From Tubulanus polymorphus (lineage: Eukaryota; Nemertea; Palaeonemertea; Tubulaniformes; Tubulanidae): a stretch of DNA of 64,000 nt. Under the pieces are notes generated by a model. That model was not told the origin of the DNA, made no database searches, and saw only the letters and a list, made by a program, of their open reading frames with translations. A program made the translations under genes and the position numbers. Below, piece by piece: positions 25,500-37,489 of this stretch (positions are counted from its first letter, which is position 1; every line of letters begins with the position of its first letter). The stretch is from contig NW_027437444.1 in the NCBI RefSeq assembly GCF_964204645.1, positions 1-64,000 of the forward strand, given 5' to 3'.

Positions 25500-26110
25500 G
25501 AAAACGACAATGTCGATGCGTAAAAGCGCTCAAATCGTCAGGAAAAGCACTTTTCGGACCGAAAACGTCGTTCAGCGCGAGAAAAGACGTTTTTCGTATC
25601 AAATATTCCCCCTATCGGGAAAACGACAATGTCGATGCGTAAAAGCGCTCAAATCGTCAGGGAAAAGCACTTTTCGACCCGAAAACGTCGTTCAGCGCGA
25701 GAAAAGACGTTTTCGTATCAAATATTCCCCCTATCGGAAAAACGACAATGTCGATGCGTAAAAGCGCTCAAATCGTCAGGAAAAGCACTTTTCGACCCGA
25801 AAACGTCGTTCAGCGCGAGAAAAGACGTTTTCGTATCAAATATTCCCCCGATCGGAAAAACGACAATGTCGATGCGTAAAAGCGCTCAAATCGTCAGGAA
25901 AAGCACTTTTCGCCCCGAAAACGTCGTTCAGCGCGAGAAAAGACGTTTTCGTATCAAATATTCCCCCGATCGGAAAAACGACAATGTCGATGCGTAAAAG
26001 CGCTCAAATCGTCAGGAAAAGCACTTTTCGACCCGAAAACGTCGTTCAGCGCGAGAAAAGACGTTTTCGTATCAAATATTCCCCCTATCGGAAAAACGAC
26101 AATGTCGATG
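25500..26110. repeat. Copy of the 0.59-1.20 kb segment
   Basis: Same order of alleles as 590-1,195: centre GAC, then ACC, then a CCCCCGATCGG end, then the rare centre CCC (25,914), then a second CCCCCGATCGG end; offset about 24,913. Two extra bases (a fifth T near 25,592 and an extra G near 25,662) interrupt the match. Confidence 0.78.
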
Positions 26111-26449
26111 CGTAAAAGCGCTCAAATCGTCAGGAAAAGCACTTTTCGACGCGAAAACGTCGTACAGCGCGAGAAAATACGTTTTCGTATCAAATATTCC
26201 CCCTATCGGAAAAACGACAATGTCGATGCGTAAAAGCGCTCAAATCGTCAGGAAAAGCACTTTTCGACCCGAAAACGTCGTTCAGCGCGAGAAAAGACGT
26301 TTTCGTATCAAATATTCCCCCTATCGGAAAAACGACAATGTCGATGCGTAAAAGCGCTCAAATCGTCAGGAAAAGCACTTTTCGACCCGAAAACGTCGTT
26401 CAGCGCGAGAAAAGACGTTTTCGTATCAAATATTCCCCCTATCGGAAAA
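26111..26449. repeat. A monomers with the GTACAGCG allele
   Basis: About three monomers. The first carries GTACAGCGCG with GAAAATACG (near 26,162), as at 9,748 and 24,744, so this is another small copy of that neighbourhood. Confidence 0.7.
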
Positions 26450-28040
26450 AACGACAATGTCGATGCGTAAAAGCGCTCAAATCGTCAGGAAAAGCACTTT
26501 TCGCTCCGAAAACGTCGTTCAGCGCGAGAAAAGACGTTTTCGTATCAAATATTCCCCCTATCGGAAAAACGACAATGTCGATGCGTAAAAGCGCTCAAAT
26601 CGTCAGGAAAAGCACTTTTCGACCCGAAAACGTCGTTCAGCGCGAGAAAAGACGTTTTCGTATCAAATATTCCCCCTATCGGAAAAACGACAATGTCGAT
26701 GCGTAAAAGCGCTCAAATCGTCAGGAAAAGCACTTTTCGACCCGAAAACGTCGTTCAGCGCGAGAAAAGACGTTTTCGTATCAAATATTCCCCCTATCGG
26801 AAAAACGACAATGTCGATGCGTAAAAGCGCTCAAATCGTCAGGAAAAGCACTTTTCGACCCGAAAACGTCGTTCAGCGCGAGAAAAGACGTTTTCGTATC
26901 AAATATTCCCCCTATCGGAAAAACGACAATGTCGATGCGTAAAAGCGCTCAAATCGTCAGGAAAAGCACTTTTCGACCCGAAAACGTCGTTCAGCGCGAG
27001 AAAAGACGTTTTCGTATCAAATATTCCCCCTATCGGAAAAACGACAATGTCGATGCGTAAAAGCGCTCAAATCGTCAGGAAAAGCACTTTTCGCTCCGAA
27101 AACGTCGTTCAGCGCGAGAAAAGACGTTTTCGTATCAAATATTCCTCCTATCGGAAAAATGACAATGTCGATGCGTAAAAGCGCTCAAATCGTCAGGAAA
27201 AGCACTTTTCGACCCGAAAACGTCGTTCAGCGCGAGAAAAGACGTTTTCGTATCAAATATTCCCCCTATCGGAAAAACGACAATGTCGATGCGTAAAAGC
27301 GCTCAAATCGTCAGGAAAAGCACTTTTCGACCCGAAAACGTCGTTCAGCGCGAGAAAAGACGTTTTCGTATCAAATATTCCCCCTATCGGAAAAACGACA
27401 ATGTCGATGCGTAAAAGCGCTCAAATCGTCAGGAAAAGCACTTTTCGACCCGAAAACGTCGTTCAGCGCGAGAAAAGACGTTTTCGTATCAAATATTCCC
27501 CCTATCGGAAAAACGACAATGTCGATGCGTAAAAGCGCTCAAATCGTCAGGAAAAGCACTTTTCGACCCGAAAACGTCGTTCAGCGCGAGAAAAGACGTT
27601 TTCGTATCAAATATTCCCCCTATCGGAAAAACGACAATGTCGATGCGTAAAAGCGCTCAAATCGTCAGGAAAAGCACTTTTCGCTCCGAAAACGTCGTTC
27701 AGCGCGAGAAAAGACGTTTTCGTATCAAATATTCCCCCTATCGGAAAAACGACAATGTCGATGCGTAAAAGCGCTCAAATCGTCAGGAAAAGCACTTTTC
27801 GACCCGAAAACGTCGTTCAGCGCGAGAAAAGACGTTTTCGTATCAAATATTCCCCCTATCGGAAAAACGACAATGTCGATGCGTAAAAGCGCTCAAATCG
27901 TCAGGAAAAGCACTTTTCGACCCGAAAACGTCGTTCAGCGCGAGAAAAGACGTTTTCGTATCAAATATTCCCCCTATCGGAAAAACGACAATGTCGATGC
28001 GTAAAAGCGCTCAAATCGTCAGGAAAAGCACATTTCGACC
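26450..28040. repeat. Five-monomer (590-bp) higher-order repeat of family A
   Basis: A monomer with the private centre allele TTTTCGCTCCGAAAA occurs at 26,501, 27,091 and 27,681, exactly 590 bp apart. Each is followed by four almost identical ACC-centre monomers. Differences between periods are few (for example ATTCCTCCTATCGG and AAAAATGACAATG near 27,145-27,160). This is the cleanest short higher-order repeat in the window. Confidence 0.85.
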
Positions 28041-28770
28041 CGAAAACGTCGTTCAGCGCGAGAAAAGACGTTTTCGTATCAAATATTCCCCCTATCGGAA
28101 AAACGACAATGTCGATGCGTAAAAGCGCTCAAATCGTCAGGAAAAGCACTTTTCGACCCGAAAACGTCGTTCAGCGCGAGAAAAGACGTTTTCGTATCAA
28201 ATATTCCCCCTATCGGATAAACGACAATGTCGATGCGTAAAAGCGCTCAAATCGTCAGGAAAAGCACTTTTCGACCCGAAAACGTCGTTCAGCGCGAGAA
28301 AAGACGTTTTCGTATCAAATATTCCCCCTATCGGAAAAACGACAATGTCGATGCGTAAAAGCGCTCAAATCGTCAGGAAAAGCACTTTTCGACCCGAAAA
28401 CGTCGTTCAGCGCGAGAAAAGACGTTTTCGTATCAAATATTCCCCCTATCGGAAAAACGACAATGTCGATGCGTAAAAGCGCTCAAATCGTCAGGAAAAG
28501 CACATTTCGACCCGAAAACGTCGTTCAGCGCGAGAAAAGACGTTTTCGTATCAAATATTCCCCCTATCGGAAAAACGACAATGTCGATGCGTAAAAGCGC
28601 TCAAATCGTCAGGAAAAGCACATTTCGACCCGAAAACGTCGTTCAGCGCGAGAAAAGACGTTTTCGTATCAAATATTCCCCCTATCGGAAAAACGACAAT
28701 GTCGATGCGTAAAAGCGCTCAAATCGTCAGGAAAAGCACTTTTCGACCCGAAAACGTCGTTCAGCGCGAG
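28041..28770. repeat. Terminal family A monomers with B-like alleles
   Basis: The last six or so A monomers. Near 28,502 and 28,620, and just before at 28,030, CACTTTTCG is replaced by CACATTTCG, the family B state, while the rest of each monomer stays A-type. This points to limited exchange across the boundary or to an ancestral state kept at the edge. Confidence 0.75.
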
Positions 28771-28784
28771 AAAAGACGTTTTTC
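28771..28784. other. Family A / family B junction
   Basis: A single monomer is A-type up to GTTCAGCGCGAGAAAAGACG and B-type from CATCACATTTTCCCC onward, with one extra T in the T run. Register and orientation are kept, so the switch occurred within homologous sequence. No insertion, microsatellite or gene marks the boundary. Confidence 0.9.
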
Positions 28785-29599
28785 CATCACATTTTCCCCG
28801 TTTCGGAAAATGGACAAAGTCGATCCGTAAAAGAGCTCAAATCGTCAGGAAAAGCACATTTCGACCCGAAAACGTCGTTCTCCACGAGAAATGACGTTTT
28901 CTCATCACATTTTCCCCGTATCGGAAAAATGACAAAGTCGATCCGTAAAAGAGCTCAGATCGTCAGGAAAAGCACATTTCGACCCGAGAACGTCGTTCTC
29001 CGCGAAGACGTTTTCTCATCACATTTTACCCCGTAACTGAAAAATGAAAAAGTCGATCCGTAAAAGAGCTCAAATCGTCAGGAAAAGCACATTTCGATCC
29101 GAAATCGCCGTTGTCTGCGAGAAAAGACGTTTTCTCATAACATTTTCCCCGTATCGGAAAAATGACAAAGTCTATCCGTAAAAGCGCTCAAATCATCAGG
29201 AAAAGCACATTTCGACCCGAAAACGTCGTTCTGCGCTAGAAAATACGTTTTCTCATCACATTTTCCCGAATCGGAAAAATGGCATAGTCGATCCGTAAAA
29301 GAGCTCAAATCGTCAGGAAAAGCACATTTCGACCCGAAAACGTCGTTCCTGCGCGAGAAATGACGTTTTCTCATCACATTTTCCCCGTATCGGAAAAATG
29401 ACAAAGTCGATCCGTAAAATCGTTCAAATCGTCAGGGAAAGCACATTTCCACCCGAAAACGTCGTTCATCGAGAGAAAAGACGTTTTCTCATCACATTTT
29501 CCCCGTAACTGAAAAATGACATAGTCGATCCGTAAAATAGCTCAAATCGTCAGGAATAGCAAATTTCGACCCGAAAACGTCGTTCTCCGCGAGAAAAGA
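28785..29599. repeat. Heterogeneous family B monomers at the boundary
   Basis: About seven B monomers with many private changes: TTTCGG end and TGGACAAAG (near 28,800), a missing GAAAA near 29,005, GCTAGAAAATACG near 29,236, an extra base in GTTCCTGCG near 29,345, and CATTTCCACCCG near 29,447. They are more divergent than deeper B monomers, as expected at the edge of a homogenised domain. Confidence 0.8.
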
Positions 29600-31833
29600 C
29601 GTTTTCTCATCACATTTTCCCCGTAACTGAAAAATGACAAAGTCGATCCGTAAAAGCGTTCAAATCGTCAGGAAAAGCACATTTCGACCCAAAAATGTCG
29701 TTCTGCGCGAGAAAGGACGTTTTCTCATTACATTTTCCCCGTATCGGAAAAATGGCATCCGTAAAAGAGCTCAAATCGTCAGGAAAAGCACATTTCGACC
29801 CGAAAACGTCGTTCTCCGCGAGAAATGACGTTTTCTCATCACATTTTCCCCGTAACTGAAAAATGACAAAGTCGATCCGTAAAAGCGTTCAAATCGTCAG
29901 GAAAAGCACATTTCGACCCGAAAACGTCGTTCTCCGAGAGAAAAGACGTTTTCTCATCACATTTTCCCCGTATCGGAAAAATGACAAAGTCGATCCGTAA
30001 AAGAGCTCAAATCGTCAGGAAAAGCAATTTTCGAACCGAAAACGTCGTTCACCGCGAGAAAAGACGTTTTCTGATCACATTTTCCCCCTATCGGAAAAAT
30101 GACAAAGTCGATCCGTAAAAGAGCTCAAATCGTCAGGAAAAGCACATTTCGATCCGAAATCGTCGTTGTCCGCGAGAAAAGACGTTTTCTCGTAACATTT
30201 TCCCCATATCGGAAAAATCACAAAGTCTAACCGTAAGAGCGCTCAAATCGTCAGGAAAAGCACATTTCGACCCGAAAACGTCGTTCTCCGCGAAAAAAGA
30301 CGTTTTCTCGTCGCATTTTCCACGTATCGGAAAAAGGACAAAGTCGATCCGTAAAAGCGCTCAAATCGTCAGGAAAAGCACATTTCGACCCGAAGACGTC
30401 GTTCTCCGCGAGAAAAAACGTTTTCTCATCATATTTTCCCCGTATCGGAAAAATGACATAGTCGATCCGTAAAACCGTTCAAATCGTCAGTAAAAGCACA
30501 ATTCGACCCGAAAACGTCGTTCTCCGCGAGAAAAGACGTTTTGTCATCACATTTTCCCCGTATCGTAAAAATGACATAGTCGATCCGTAAAAGAGCTCAA
30601 ATCGTCAGGGAAAGCACATTTCGACCCGAAAACGTCGTTTTCCGCGAGAATTGACGTTTTCTCATCACATTTTCCCCGTATCGGAAAAATGACAACGTCG
30701 ATCCGTAAAAGCGCTCAAATCGTCAGGAAAAGCACATTTCGACCCGAAAACGTCGTTCTCCGCGAGAAAAGACGTTTTCTCATCACATTTTCCCAGTAAC
30801 TGAAAAATGACAAAGTCGATCCGTAAAAGCGTTCAAATCGTCAGGAAAAGCACATTTCGACCCGAAAACGTCGTTCTCCGCGAGAAAAGACGTTTTCTCA
30901 TCACATTTTCCCGGATCGGAAAAATGACAATGTCGATCCGTAAAAGAGCTCAAATCGCCAGGAAAAGCAAATTTCGAACGGAAAACGTCGTTCTCCGCGA
31001 GAAAAGACGTTTTCTCATCACATTTTCCCCGTATCGAAAAAATGACAAAGTCGATCCGTAAAAGCGTTCAAATCGTCAGGAAAAGCACATTTCGACCCGA
31101 AAACGTCGTTCTCCGCGAGAAAAGACGTTTTCTCATCATATTTTCCCCGTATCGGAAAAATGACAAAGTCGATCCGTAAAAGAGCTCAAATCGTCAGGAA
31201 AAGCACATTTCGACCCGAAAACGTCGTTCTCCGCGAGAAAGGACGTTTTCTCATCACATTTTACCCGTATCGGAAAAATGACAAAGTCGATCGATAAAAG
31301 AGCTCAAATCGTCAGGAAAAGCACATTTCGACCCGAAAACGTCGTTCTCCGCGAGAAAGGACGTTTTCTCATCACATTTTCCCCGTATCGGAAAAATGAC
31401 AAAGTCGATCGGTAAAAGAGCTCAAATCGTCAGGAAAAGCACATTTCGACCCGAAAACGTCGTTCTCCGAGAGAAAAGACGTTTTCTCATCACATTTTCC
31501 CCGTAACTGAAAAATGACAAAGTCGATCCGTAAAATAGCTCAAATCGTCAGGGAAAGCACATTTCGACCCGAAAACATCGTTCTGCGCGAGAAAAGATGT
31601 TTTCTCATCAAATTTTCCCTGCAACTGAAAAATGACGAAGTCGATCCGTAAAAGAGCTCAAATCGCCAGGAATAGCAAATTTCGACCCGAAAACGTCGTT
31701 CTCCGCGAGAAAAGACGTTTTCTCATCACATTTTCCCCGTATCGGAAAAATGACAAAGTCGATCCGTAAAAGAGCTCAAATCGTCAGGAAAAGCACATTT
31801 CGACCCGAAAACGTCGTTCTCCGAGAGAAAAGA
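29600..31833. repeat. Family B 19-monomer block, first copy
   Basis: A 2,234-bp segment followed immediately by a nearly identical second copy. It contains one short monomer in which GGCATCCG replaces GACAAAGTCGATCCG (near 29,755). Other landmarks are the AATCACAAAGTCTAACCG monomer (near 30,218), the TCGATCGATAAAAG monomer (near 31,290) and the CCCTGCAACTG monomer (near 31,618). Confidence 0.87.
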
Positions 31834-34067
31834 CGTTTTCTCATCACATTTTCCCCGTAACTGAAAAATGACAAAGTCGATCCGTAAAAGCGTTCAAATC
31901 GTCAGGAAAAGCACATTTCGACCCAAAAATGTCGTTCTGCGCGAGAAAGGACGTTTTCTCATTACATTTTCCCCGTATCGGAAAAATGGCATCCGTAAAA
32001 GAGCTCAAATCGTCAGGAAAAGCACATTTCGACCCGAAAACGTCGTTCTCCGCGAGAAATGACGTTTTCTCATCACATTTTCCCCGTAACTGAAAAATGA
32101 CAAAGTCGATCCGTAAAAGCGTTCAAATCGTCAGGAAAAGCACATTTCGACCCGAAAACGTCGTTCTCCGAGAGAAAAGACGTTTTCTCATCACATTTTC
32201 CCCGTATCGGAAAAATGACAAAGTCGATCCGTAAAAGAGCTCAAATCGTCAGGAAAAGCAATTTTCGAACCGAAAACGTCGTTCACCGCGAGAAAAGACG
32301 TTTTCTGATCACATTTTCCCCCTATCGGAAAAATGACAAAGTCGATCCGTAAAAGAGCTCAAATCGTCAGGAAAAGCACATTTCGATCCGAAATCGTCGT
32401 TGTCCGCGAGAAAAGACGTTTTCTCGTAACATTTTCCCCATATCGGAAAAATCACAAAGTCTAACCGTAAGAGCGCTCAAATCGTCAGGAAAAGCACATT
32501 TCGACCCGAAAACGTCGTTCTCCGCGAAAAAAGACGTTTTCTCGTCGCATTTTCCACGTATCGGAAAAAGGACAAAGTCGATCCGTAAAAGCGCTCAAAT
32601 CGTCAGGAAAAGCACATTTCGACCCGAAGACGTCGTTCTCCGCGAGAAAAAACGTTTTCTCATCATATTTTCCCCGTATCGGAAAAATGACATAGTCGAT
32701 CCGTAAAACCGTTCAAATCGTCAGTAAAAGCACAATTCGACCCGAAAACGTCGTTCTCCGCGAGAAAAGACGTTTTGTCATCACATTTTCCCCGTATCGT
32801 AAAAATGACATAGTCGATCCGTAAAAGAGCTCAAATCGTCAGGGAAAGCACATTTCGACCCGAAAACGTCGTTTTCCGCGAGAATTGACGTTTTCTCATC
32901 ACATTTTCCCCGTATCGGAAAAATGACAACGTCGATCCGTAAAAGCGCTCAAATCGTCAGGAAAAGCACATTTCGACCCGAAAACGTCGTTCTCCGCGAG
33001 AAAAGACGTTTTCTCATCACATTTTCCCAGTAACTGAAAAATGACAAAGTTGATCCGTAAAAGCGTTCAAATCGTCAGGAAAAGCACATTTCGACCCGAA
33101 AACGTCGTTCTCCGCGAGAAAAGACGTTTTCTCATCACATTTTCCCGGATCGGAAAAAAGACAATGTCGATCCGTAAAAGAGCTCAAATCGCCAGGAAAA
33201 GCAAATTTCGAACGGAAAACGTCGTTCTCCGCGAGAAAAGACGTTTTCTCATCACATTTTCCCCGTATCGAAAAAATGACAAAGTCGATCCGTAAAAGCG
33301 TTCAAATCGTCAGGAAAAGCACATTTCGACCCGAAAACGTCGTTCTCCGCGAGAAAAGACGTTTTCTCATCATATTTTCCCCGTATCGGAAAAATGACAA
33401 AGTCGATCCGTAAAAGAGCTCAAATCGTCAGGAAAAGCACATTTCGACCCGAAAACGTCGTTCTCCGCGAGAAAGGACGTTTTCTCATCACATTTTACCC
33501 GTATCGGAAAAATGACAAAGTCGATCGATAAAAGAGCTCAAATCGTCAGGAAAAGCACATTTCGACCCGAAAACGTCGTTCTCCGCGAGAAAGGACGTTT
33601 TCTCATCACATTTTCCCCGTATCGGAAAAATGACAAAGTCGATCGGTAAAAGAGCTCAAATCGTCAGGAAAAGCACATTTCGACCCGAAAACGTCGTTCT
33701 CCGAGAGAAAAGACGTTTTCTCATCACATTTTCCCCGTAACTGAAAAATGACAAAGTCGATCCGTAAAATAGCTCAAATCGTCAGGGAAAGCACATTTCG
33801 ACCCGAAAACATCGTTCTGCGCGAGAAAAGATGTTTTCTCATCAAATTTTCCCTGCAACTGAAAAATGACGAAGTCGATCCGTAAAAGAGCTCAAATCGC
33901 CAGGAATAGCAAATTTCGACCCGAAAACGTCGTTCTCCGCGAGAAAAGACGTTTTCTCATCACATTTTCCCCGTATCGGAAAAATGACAAAGTCGATCCG
34001 TAAAAGAGCTCAAATCGTCAGGAAAAGCACATTTCGACCCGAAAACGTCGTTCTCCGACAGAAAAGA
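31834..34067. repeat. Family B 19-monomer block, second copy
   Basis: Tandem copy of the preceding block at offset 2,234. I see only a few differences, for example AAAGTTGAT near 33,048 against AAAGTCGAT, and GGAAAAAAGACAATG near 33,152 against GGAAAAATGACAATG. The duplication is therefore recent. The match ends near CTCCGACAG at 34,055. Confidence 0.87.
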
Positions 34068-35959
34068 CGTTTTCTCATCACATTTTCCCCGTAACTGAAA
34101 AATGACATAGTCGATCCGAAAAATAGCTCAAATCGTCAGGAAAAGCACATTTCGATCCGAAATCGTCGTTGTCCGCGAGAAAAGACGTTTTCTCGTAACA
34201 TTTTCCCCGTATCGGAAAAATGACAAAGTCTATCCGTAGAAGCGCTCAAATCGTCAGGAAAAGCACATTTCGACCCGAAAACGTCGTTCTCCGCGAGAAA
34301 AGACGTTTTCTCATCACATTTTCCCGTATCGGAAAAATGACAATGTCGATCCGTAAAAGCGCTCAAATCGTCAGGAAAAGCACATTTCGACCCGAAGACG
34401 TCGTTCTCCGCGAGAAAAGTCGTTTTCTCATCATATTTTCCACGTATCGGAAAAATGACAAAGTCGATCCGTAAAAGCGTTCAAATCGTCAGTAAAAGCA
34501 CATTTCGACCCGAAAACGTCGTTCTCCGCGAGAAAAGACGTTTTGGCATCACATTTTCCCCGTATCGGAAAAATTACAAAGTCGATCCGTAAAAGAGCTC
34601 AAATCGTCAGGGAAAGCACATTTCGACCCGAAAACGTCGTTCTCCGCGAGAATTGACGTTTTCTCATCACATTTTCCCCGTATCGGAAAAATGACAAAGT
34701 CGATCCGTAAAAGCGCTCAAATCGTCAGGAAAAGCACATTTCGACCCCTAAAAGTCGTTCTCCGCGAGAATTGACGTTTTCTCATCACATTTTCCCCGTA
34801 TCGGAAAAATGACAAAGTCGATCCGTAAAAGCGCTCAAATCGTCAGGAAAAGCACATTTCGACCCGAAAAAGTCGTTCTCCGCGAGAAAAGACGTTTTCT
34901 CATCACATTTTCCCCGTCACTGAAAAATGACAAAGTCGATCCGTAAAAGCGCTCAAATCGTCAGGAAAAGCACATTTCGAACCGAAAACGTCGTTATCAG
35001 CGAGAAAAGACGTTTTCTCATCACATTTTCCCGTATCGGAAAAATGACAAAGTCGGTCCGTAAAAGTGCTCAAATCGTCAGGAAAAGCACATTCCGACCC
35101 GAGGACGTCGTTCTCCGCGAGAAAAGATGTTTTCTCATCATATTTTCCCCGTATCGGAAAAATGACATAGTCGATCCGTAAAAGCGTTCAAATCGTCAGT
35201 AAAAGCACATTTCGACCCGAAAACGTCGTTCTCCGCGAGAAAAGACGTTTTATCATCAAATTTTCTCCGTATCGGAAAAATGACAAAGTCGATCCGTAAA
35301 AGAGCTCAAATCGCCAGGAAAAGCAATTTTCGACCCGAAAACGTCGTTCTCCGCGAGAAAAGACGTTTTGTCATCACATTTTCCCCGTATCGTAAAAATG
35401 ACATAGTCGATCCGTAAAAGAGCTCAAATCGTCAGGGAAAGCACATTTCGACCCGAAAACGTCGTTTTCCGCGAGAATTGACGTTTTCTCATCACATTTT
35501 CCCAGTAACTGAAAAATGACAAAGTCGATCCGTAAAAGCGTTCAAATCGTCAGGAAAAGCACATTTCGACCCGAAAACGTCGTTCTCCGCGAGAAAAGAC
35601 GTTTTTTCATCACATTTTCCCGGATCGGAAAAATGACAATGTCGATCCGTAAAAGAGCTCAAATCGCCAGGAAAAGCAAATTTCGAACGGAAAACGTCGT
35701 TCTCCGCGAGAAAAGACGTTTTCTCATCACATTTTCCCCGTATCGAAAAAATGACAAAGTCGATCCGTAAAAGCGTTCAAATCGTCAGGAAAAGCACATT
35801 TCGACCCGAAAACGTCGTTCTCCGCGAGAAAAGACGTTTTCTCATCACATTTTCCCAGTAACTGAAAAATGACAAAGTCGATCCGTAAAAGCGTTCAAAT
35901 CGTCAGGAAAAGCACATTTCGACCCGAAAACGTCGTTCTCCGCGAGAAAAGACGTTTTC
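34068..35959. repeat. Family B monomers with a partial third copy
   Basis: Sixteen mixed monomers. The stretch about 35,360-35,810 repeats landmarks of the 19-monomer block (GTATCGTAAAAATG, GAATTGACG, CCAGTAACTG, CCCGGATCGG, TTTCGAACGG) but lacks one monomer, so it is a shortened third copy. The rest alternates GTATCGG and GTAACTG ends. No gene. Confidence 0.78.
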
Positions 35960-37489
35960 TCATCACATTTTCCCCGTATCGGAAAAATGACAAAGTCGAT
36001 CCATAAAAGAGCTCAAATCGTCAGGAAAAGCACATTTCGACCCGAAAACGTCGTTCTCGGCGAGAAAAGACGTTTTCTCATCACATTTTCCCCGTATCGG
36101 AAAAATGACAAAGTAAAAGAGCTCAAATCGTCAGGAAAAGCACATTTCGATCCGAAAGACTTTTTCTCATCACATTTTCCCCGTATCGGAAAAATGACAA
36201 AGCTAAAGAGCTCAAATCGTCAGGAAAAGCACATTTCGACCCAAAAATGTCGTTCTGCGCGAGAAAGGACGTTTTCTCATTACATTTTCCCCGTATCGGA
36301 AAAATGGCATCCGTAAAAGAGCTCAAATCGTCAGGAAAAGCACATTTCGACCCGAAAACGTCGTTCTCCGCGAGAAATGACGTTTTCTCATCACATTTTC
36401 CCCGTAACTGAAAAATGACAAAGTCGATCCGTAAAAGCGTTCAAATCGTCAGGAAAAGCACATTTCGACCCGAAAACGTCGTTCTCCGCGAGAAAAGACG
36501 TTTTCTCATCACATTTTCCCCGTATCGGAAAAATGACAAAGTCGATCCGTAAAAGAGCTCAAATCGTCAGGAAAAGCACATTTCGACCCGAAAACGTCGT
36601 TTTCCGCGAGAAAAGACGTTTTCTCATCACATTTTCCCCGTAACTGAAAAATGACAAAGTCGATCCGTAAAAGAGCTCAAATCGTCAAGAAAAGCACATT
36701 TCGACCCGAAAACGTCGTTCTCCGCGAGAATAGACGTTTTCTCATCACATTTTCCCCGTAACTGAAAAATGACAAAGTCGATCCGTAAAAGCGTTCAAAT
36801 CGTCTGGAAAAGCACATTTCGACCCGAAAACGTCGTTCTCCGCGAGAAATGACGTTTTCTCATCACATTTTCCCCGTAACTGAAAAATGACAATGTCGAT
36901 TCGTAAAAGCGTTCAAATCGTCAGGAAAAGCACATATCGACCCGAAGACGTCGTTCTCCGCGAGAAAAGACGTTTTCTCGTCACATTTTTCCCGTATCGG
37001 AAAAATGGCATAGTCGATCCGTAAAAGAGCTCAAATCGTCAGGAAAAGCACATTTCGACCCGAAAACGTCATTCTCCGCGAGAAATGTCGTTTTCTCACC
37101 ACATTTTCCCCGAATCGGAAAATGACAAAGTCGATCCGTAAAAGAGCTCAAATCGTCACGAAAAGCACATTTCGACCCGAAAACGTCGTTCTGCGCGAGA
37201 AAAGACGTTTTCTCATCACATTTTCCCCGTATCGGAAAAATGACAAAGTCGATCCGTAAAAGCGTTCAAATCGTCAGGAAAAGCACATTTCGACCTAAAA
37301 ACGTCGTTCTCCGAGAGAAAAGACGTTTTCTCATCACATTTTCCCCGTAACTGAAAAATGACAAAGACGATCCGTAAAATGCTCAAATCGTCAGGAAAAG
37401 CACATTTCTATCCGAAATCGTCGTTGTCCGCGAGAAAAGACGTTTTCTCGTCACATTTTCCCCGTATCGGAAAAATGACAAAATCGATC
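35960..37489. repeat. Family B monomers including shortened units
   Basis: Near 36,111 an 8-nt deletion turns GTCGATCCGTAAAAG into GTAAAAG. Near 36,151 a 21-nt deletion turns GAAAACG...GAAAAGAC into GAAAGAC, removing the left arm and spacer of dyad 3. A third unit has AAAGCTAAAGAGCTC (near 36,199). The deletions lie between short direct repeats (GT, GAAA), typical of slippage. About 0.6 kb from 35,960 recurs at 40,389, offset 4,429. Confidence 0.82.

Larger units (their letters stand above)
1..28779. repeat. Satellite family A, 118-bp monomer array
   Basis: Head-to-tail 118-bp monomers, about 244 copies, all in one orientation and with no foreign insertion. Family-diagnostic alleles are CGACAATGTCG at the monomer start, AAAAGCGCTC, CACTTTTCG, GTTCAGCGCG and CAAATATTCCCCC. 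The consensus is about 46% GC with about 14 CpG per monomer. Most monomers differ only at a few positions: the triplet after TTTTCG, GGG versus GGA before the next unit, GAAAAGACG versus GAAAATACG, and TTTTCGTATC versus TTTTCGAATC. Combinations of these alleles define the higher-order blocks listed separately. By analogy with known satellites the role would be structural heterochromatin or centromere. That role is inference; the repeat itself is directly visible. Confidence 0.98.

Noticed and set aside
1-28779. CRISPR-like regular direct repeats
   Set aside because: Units are 118 bp, contiguous and homogeneous, without unique spacers, and no cas gene is present.
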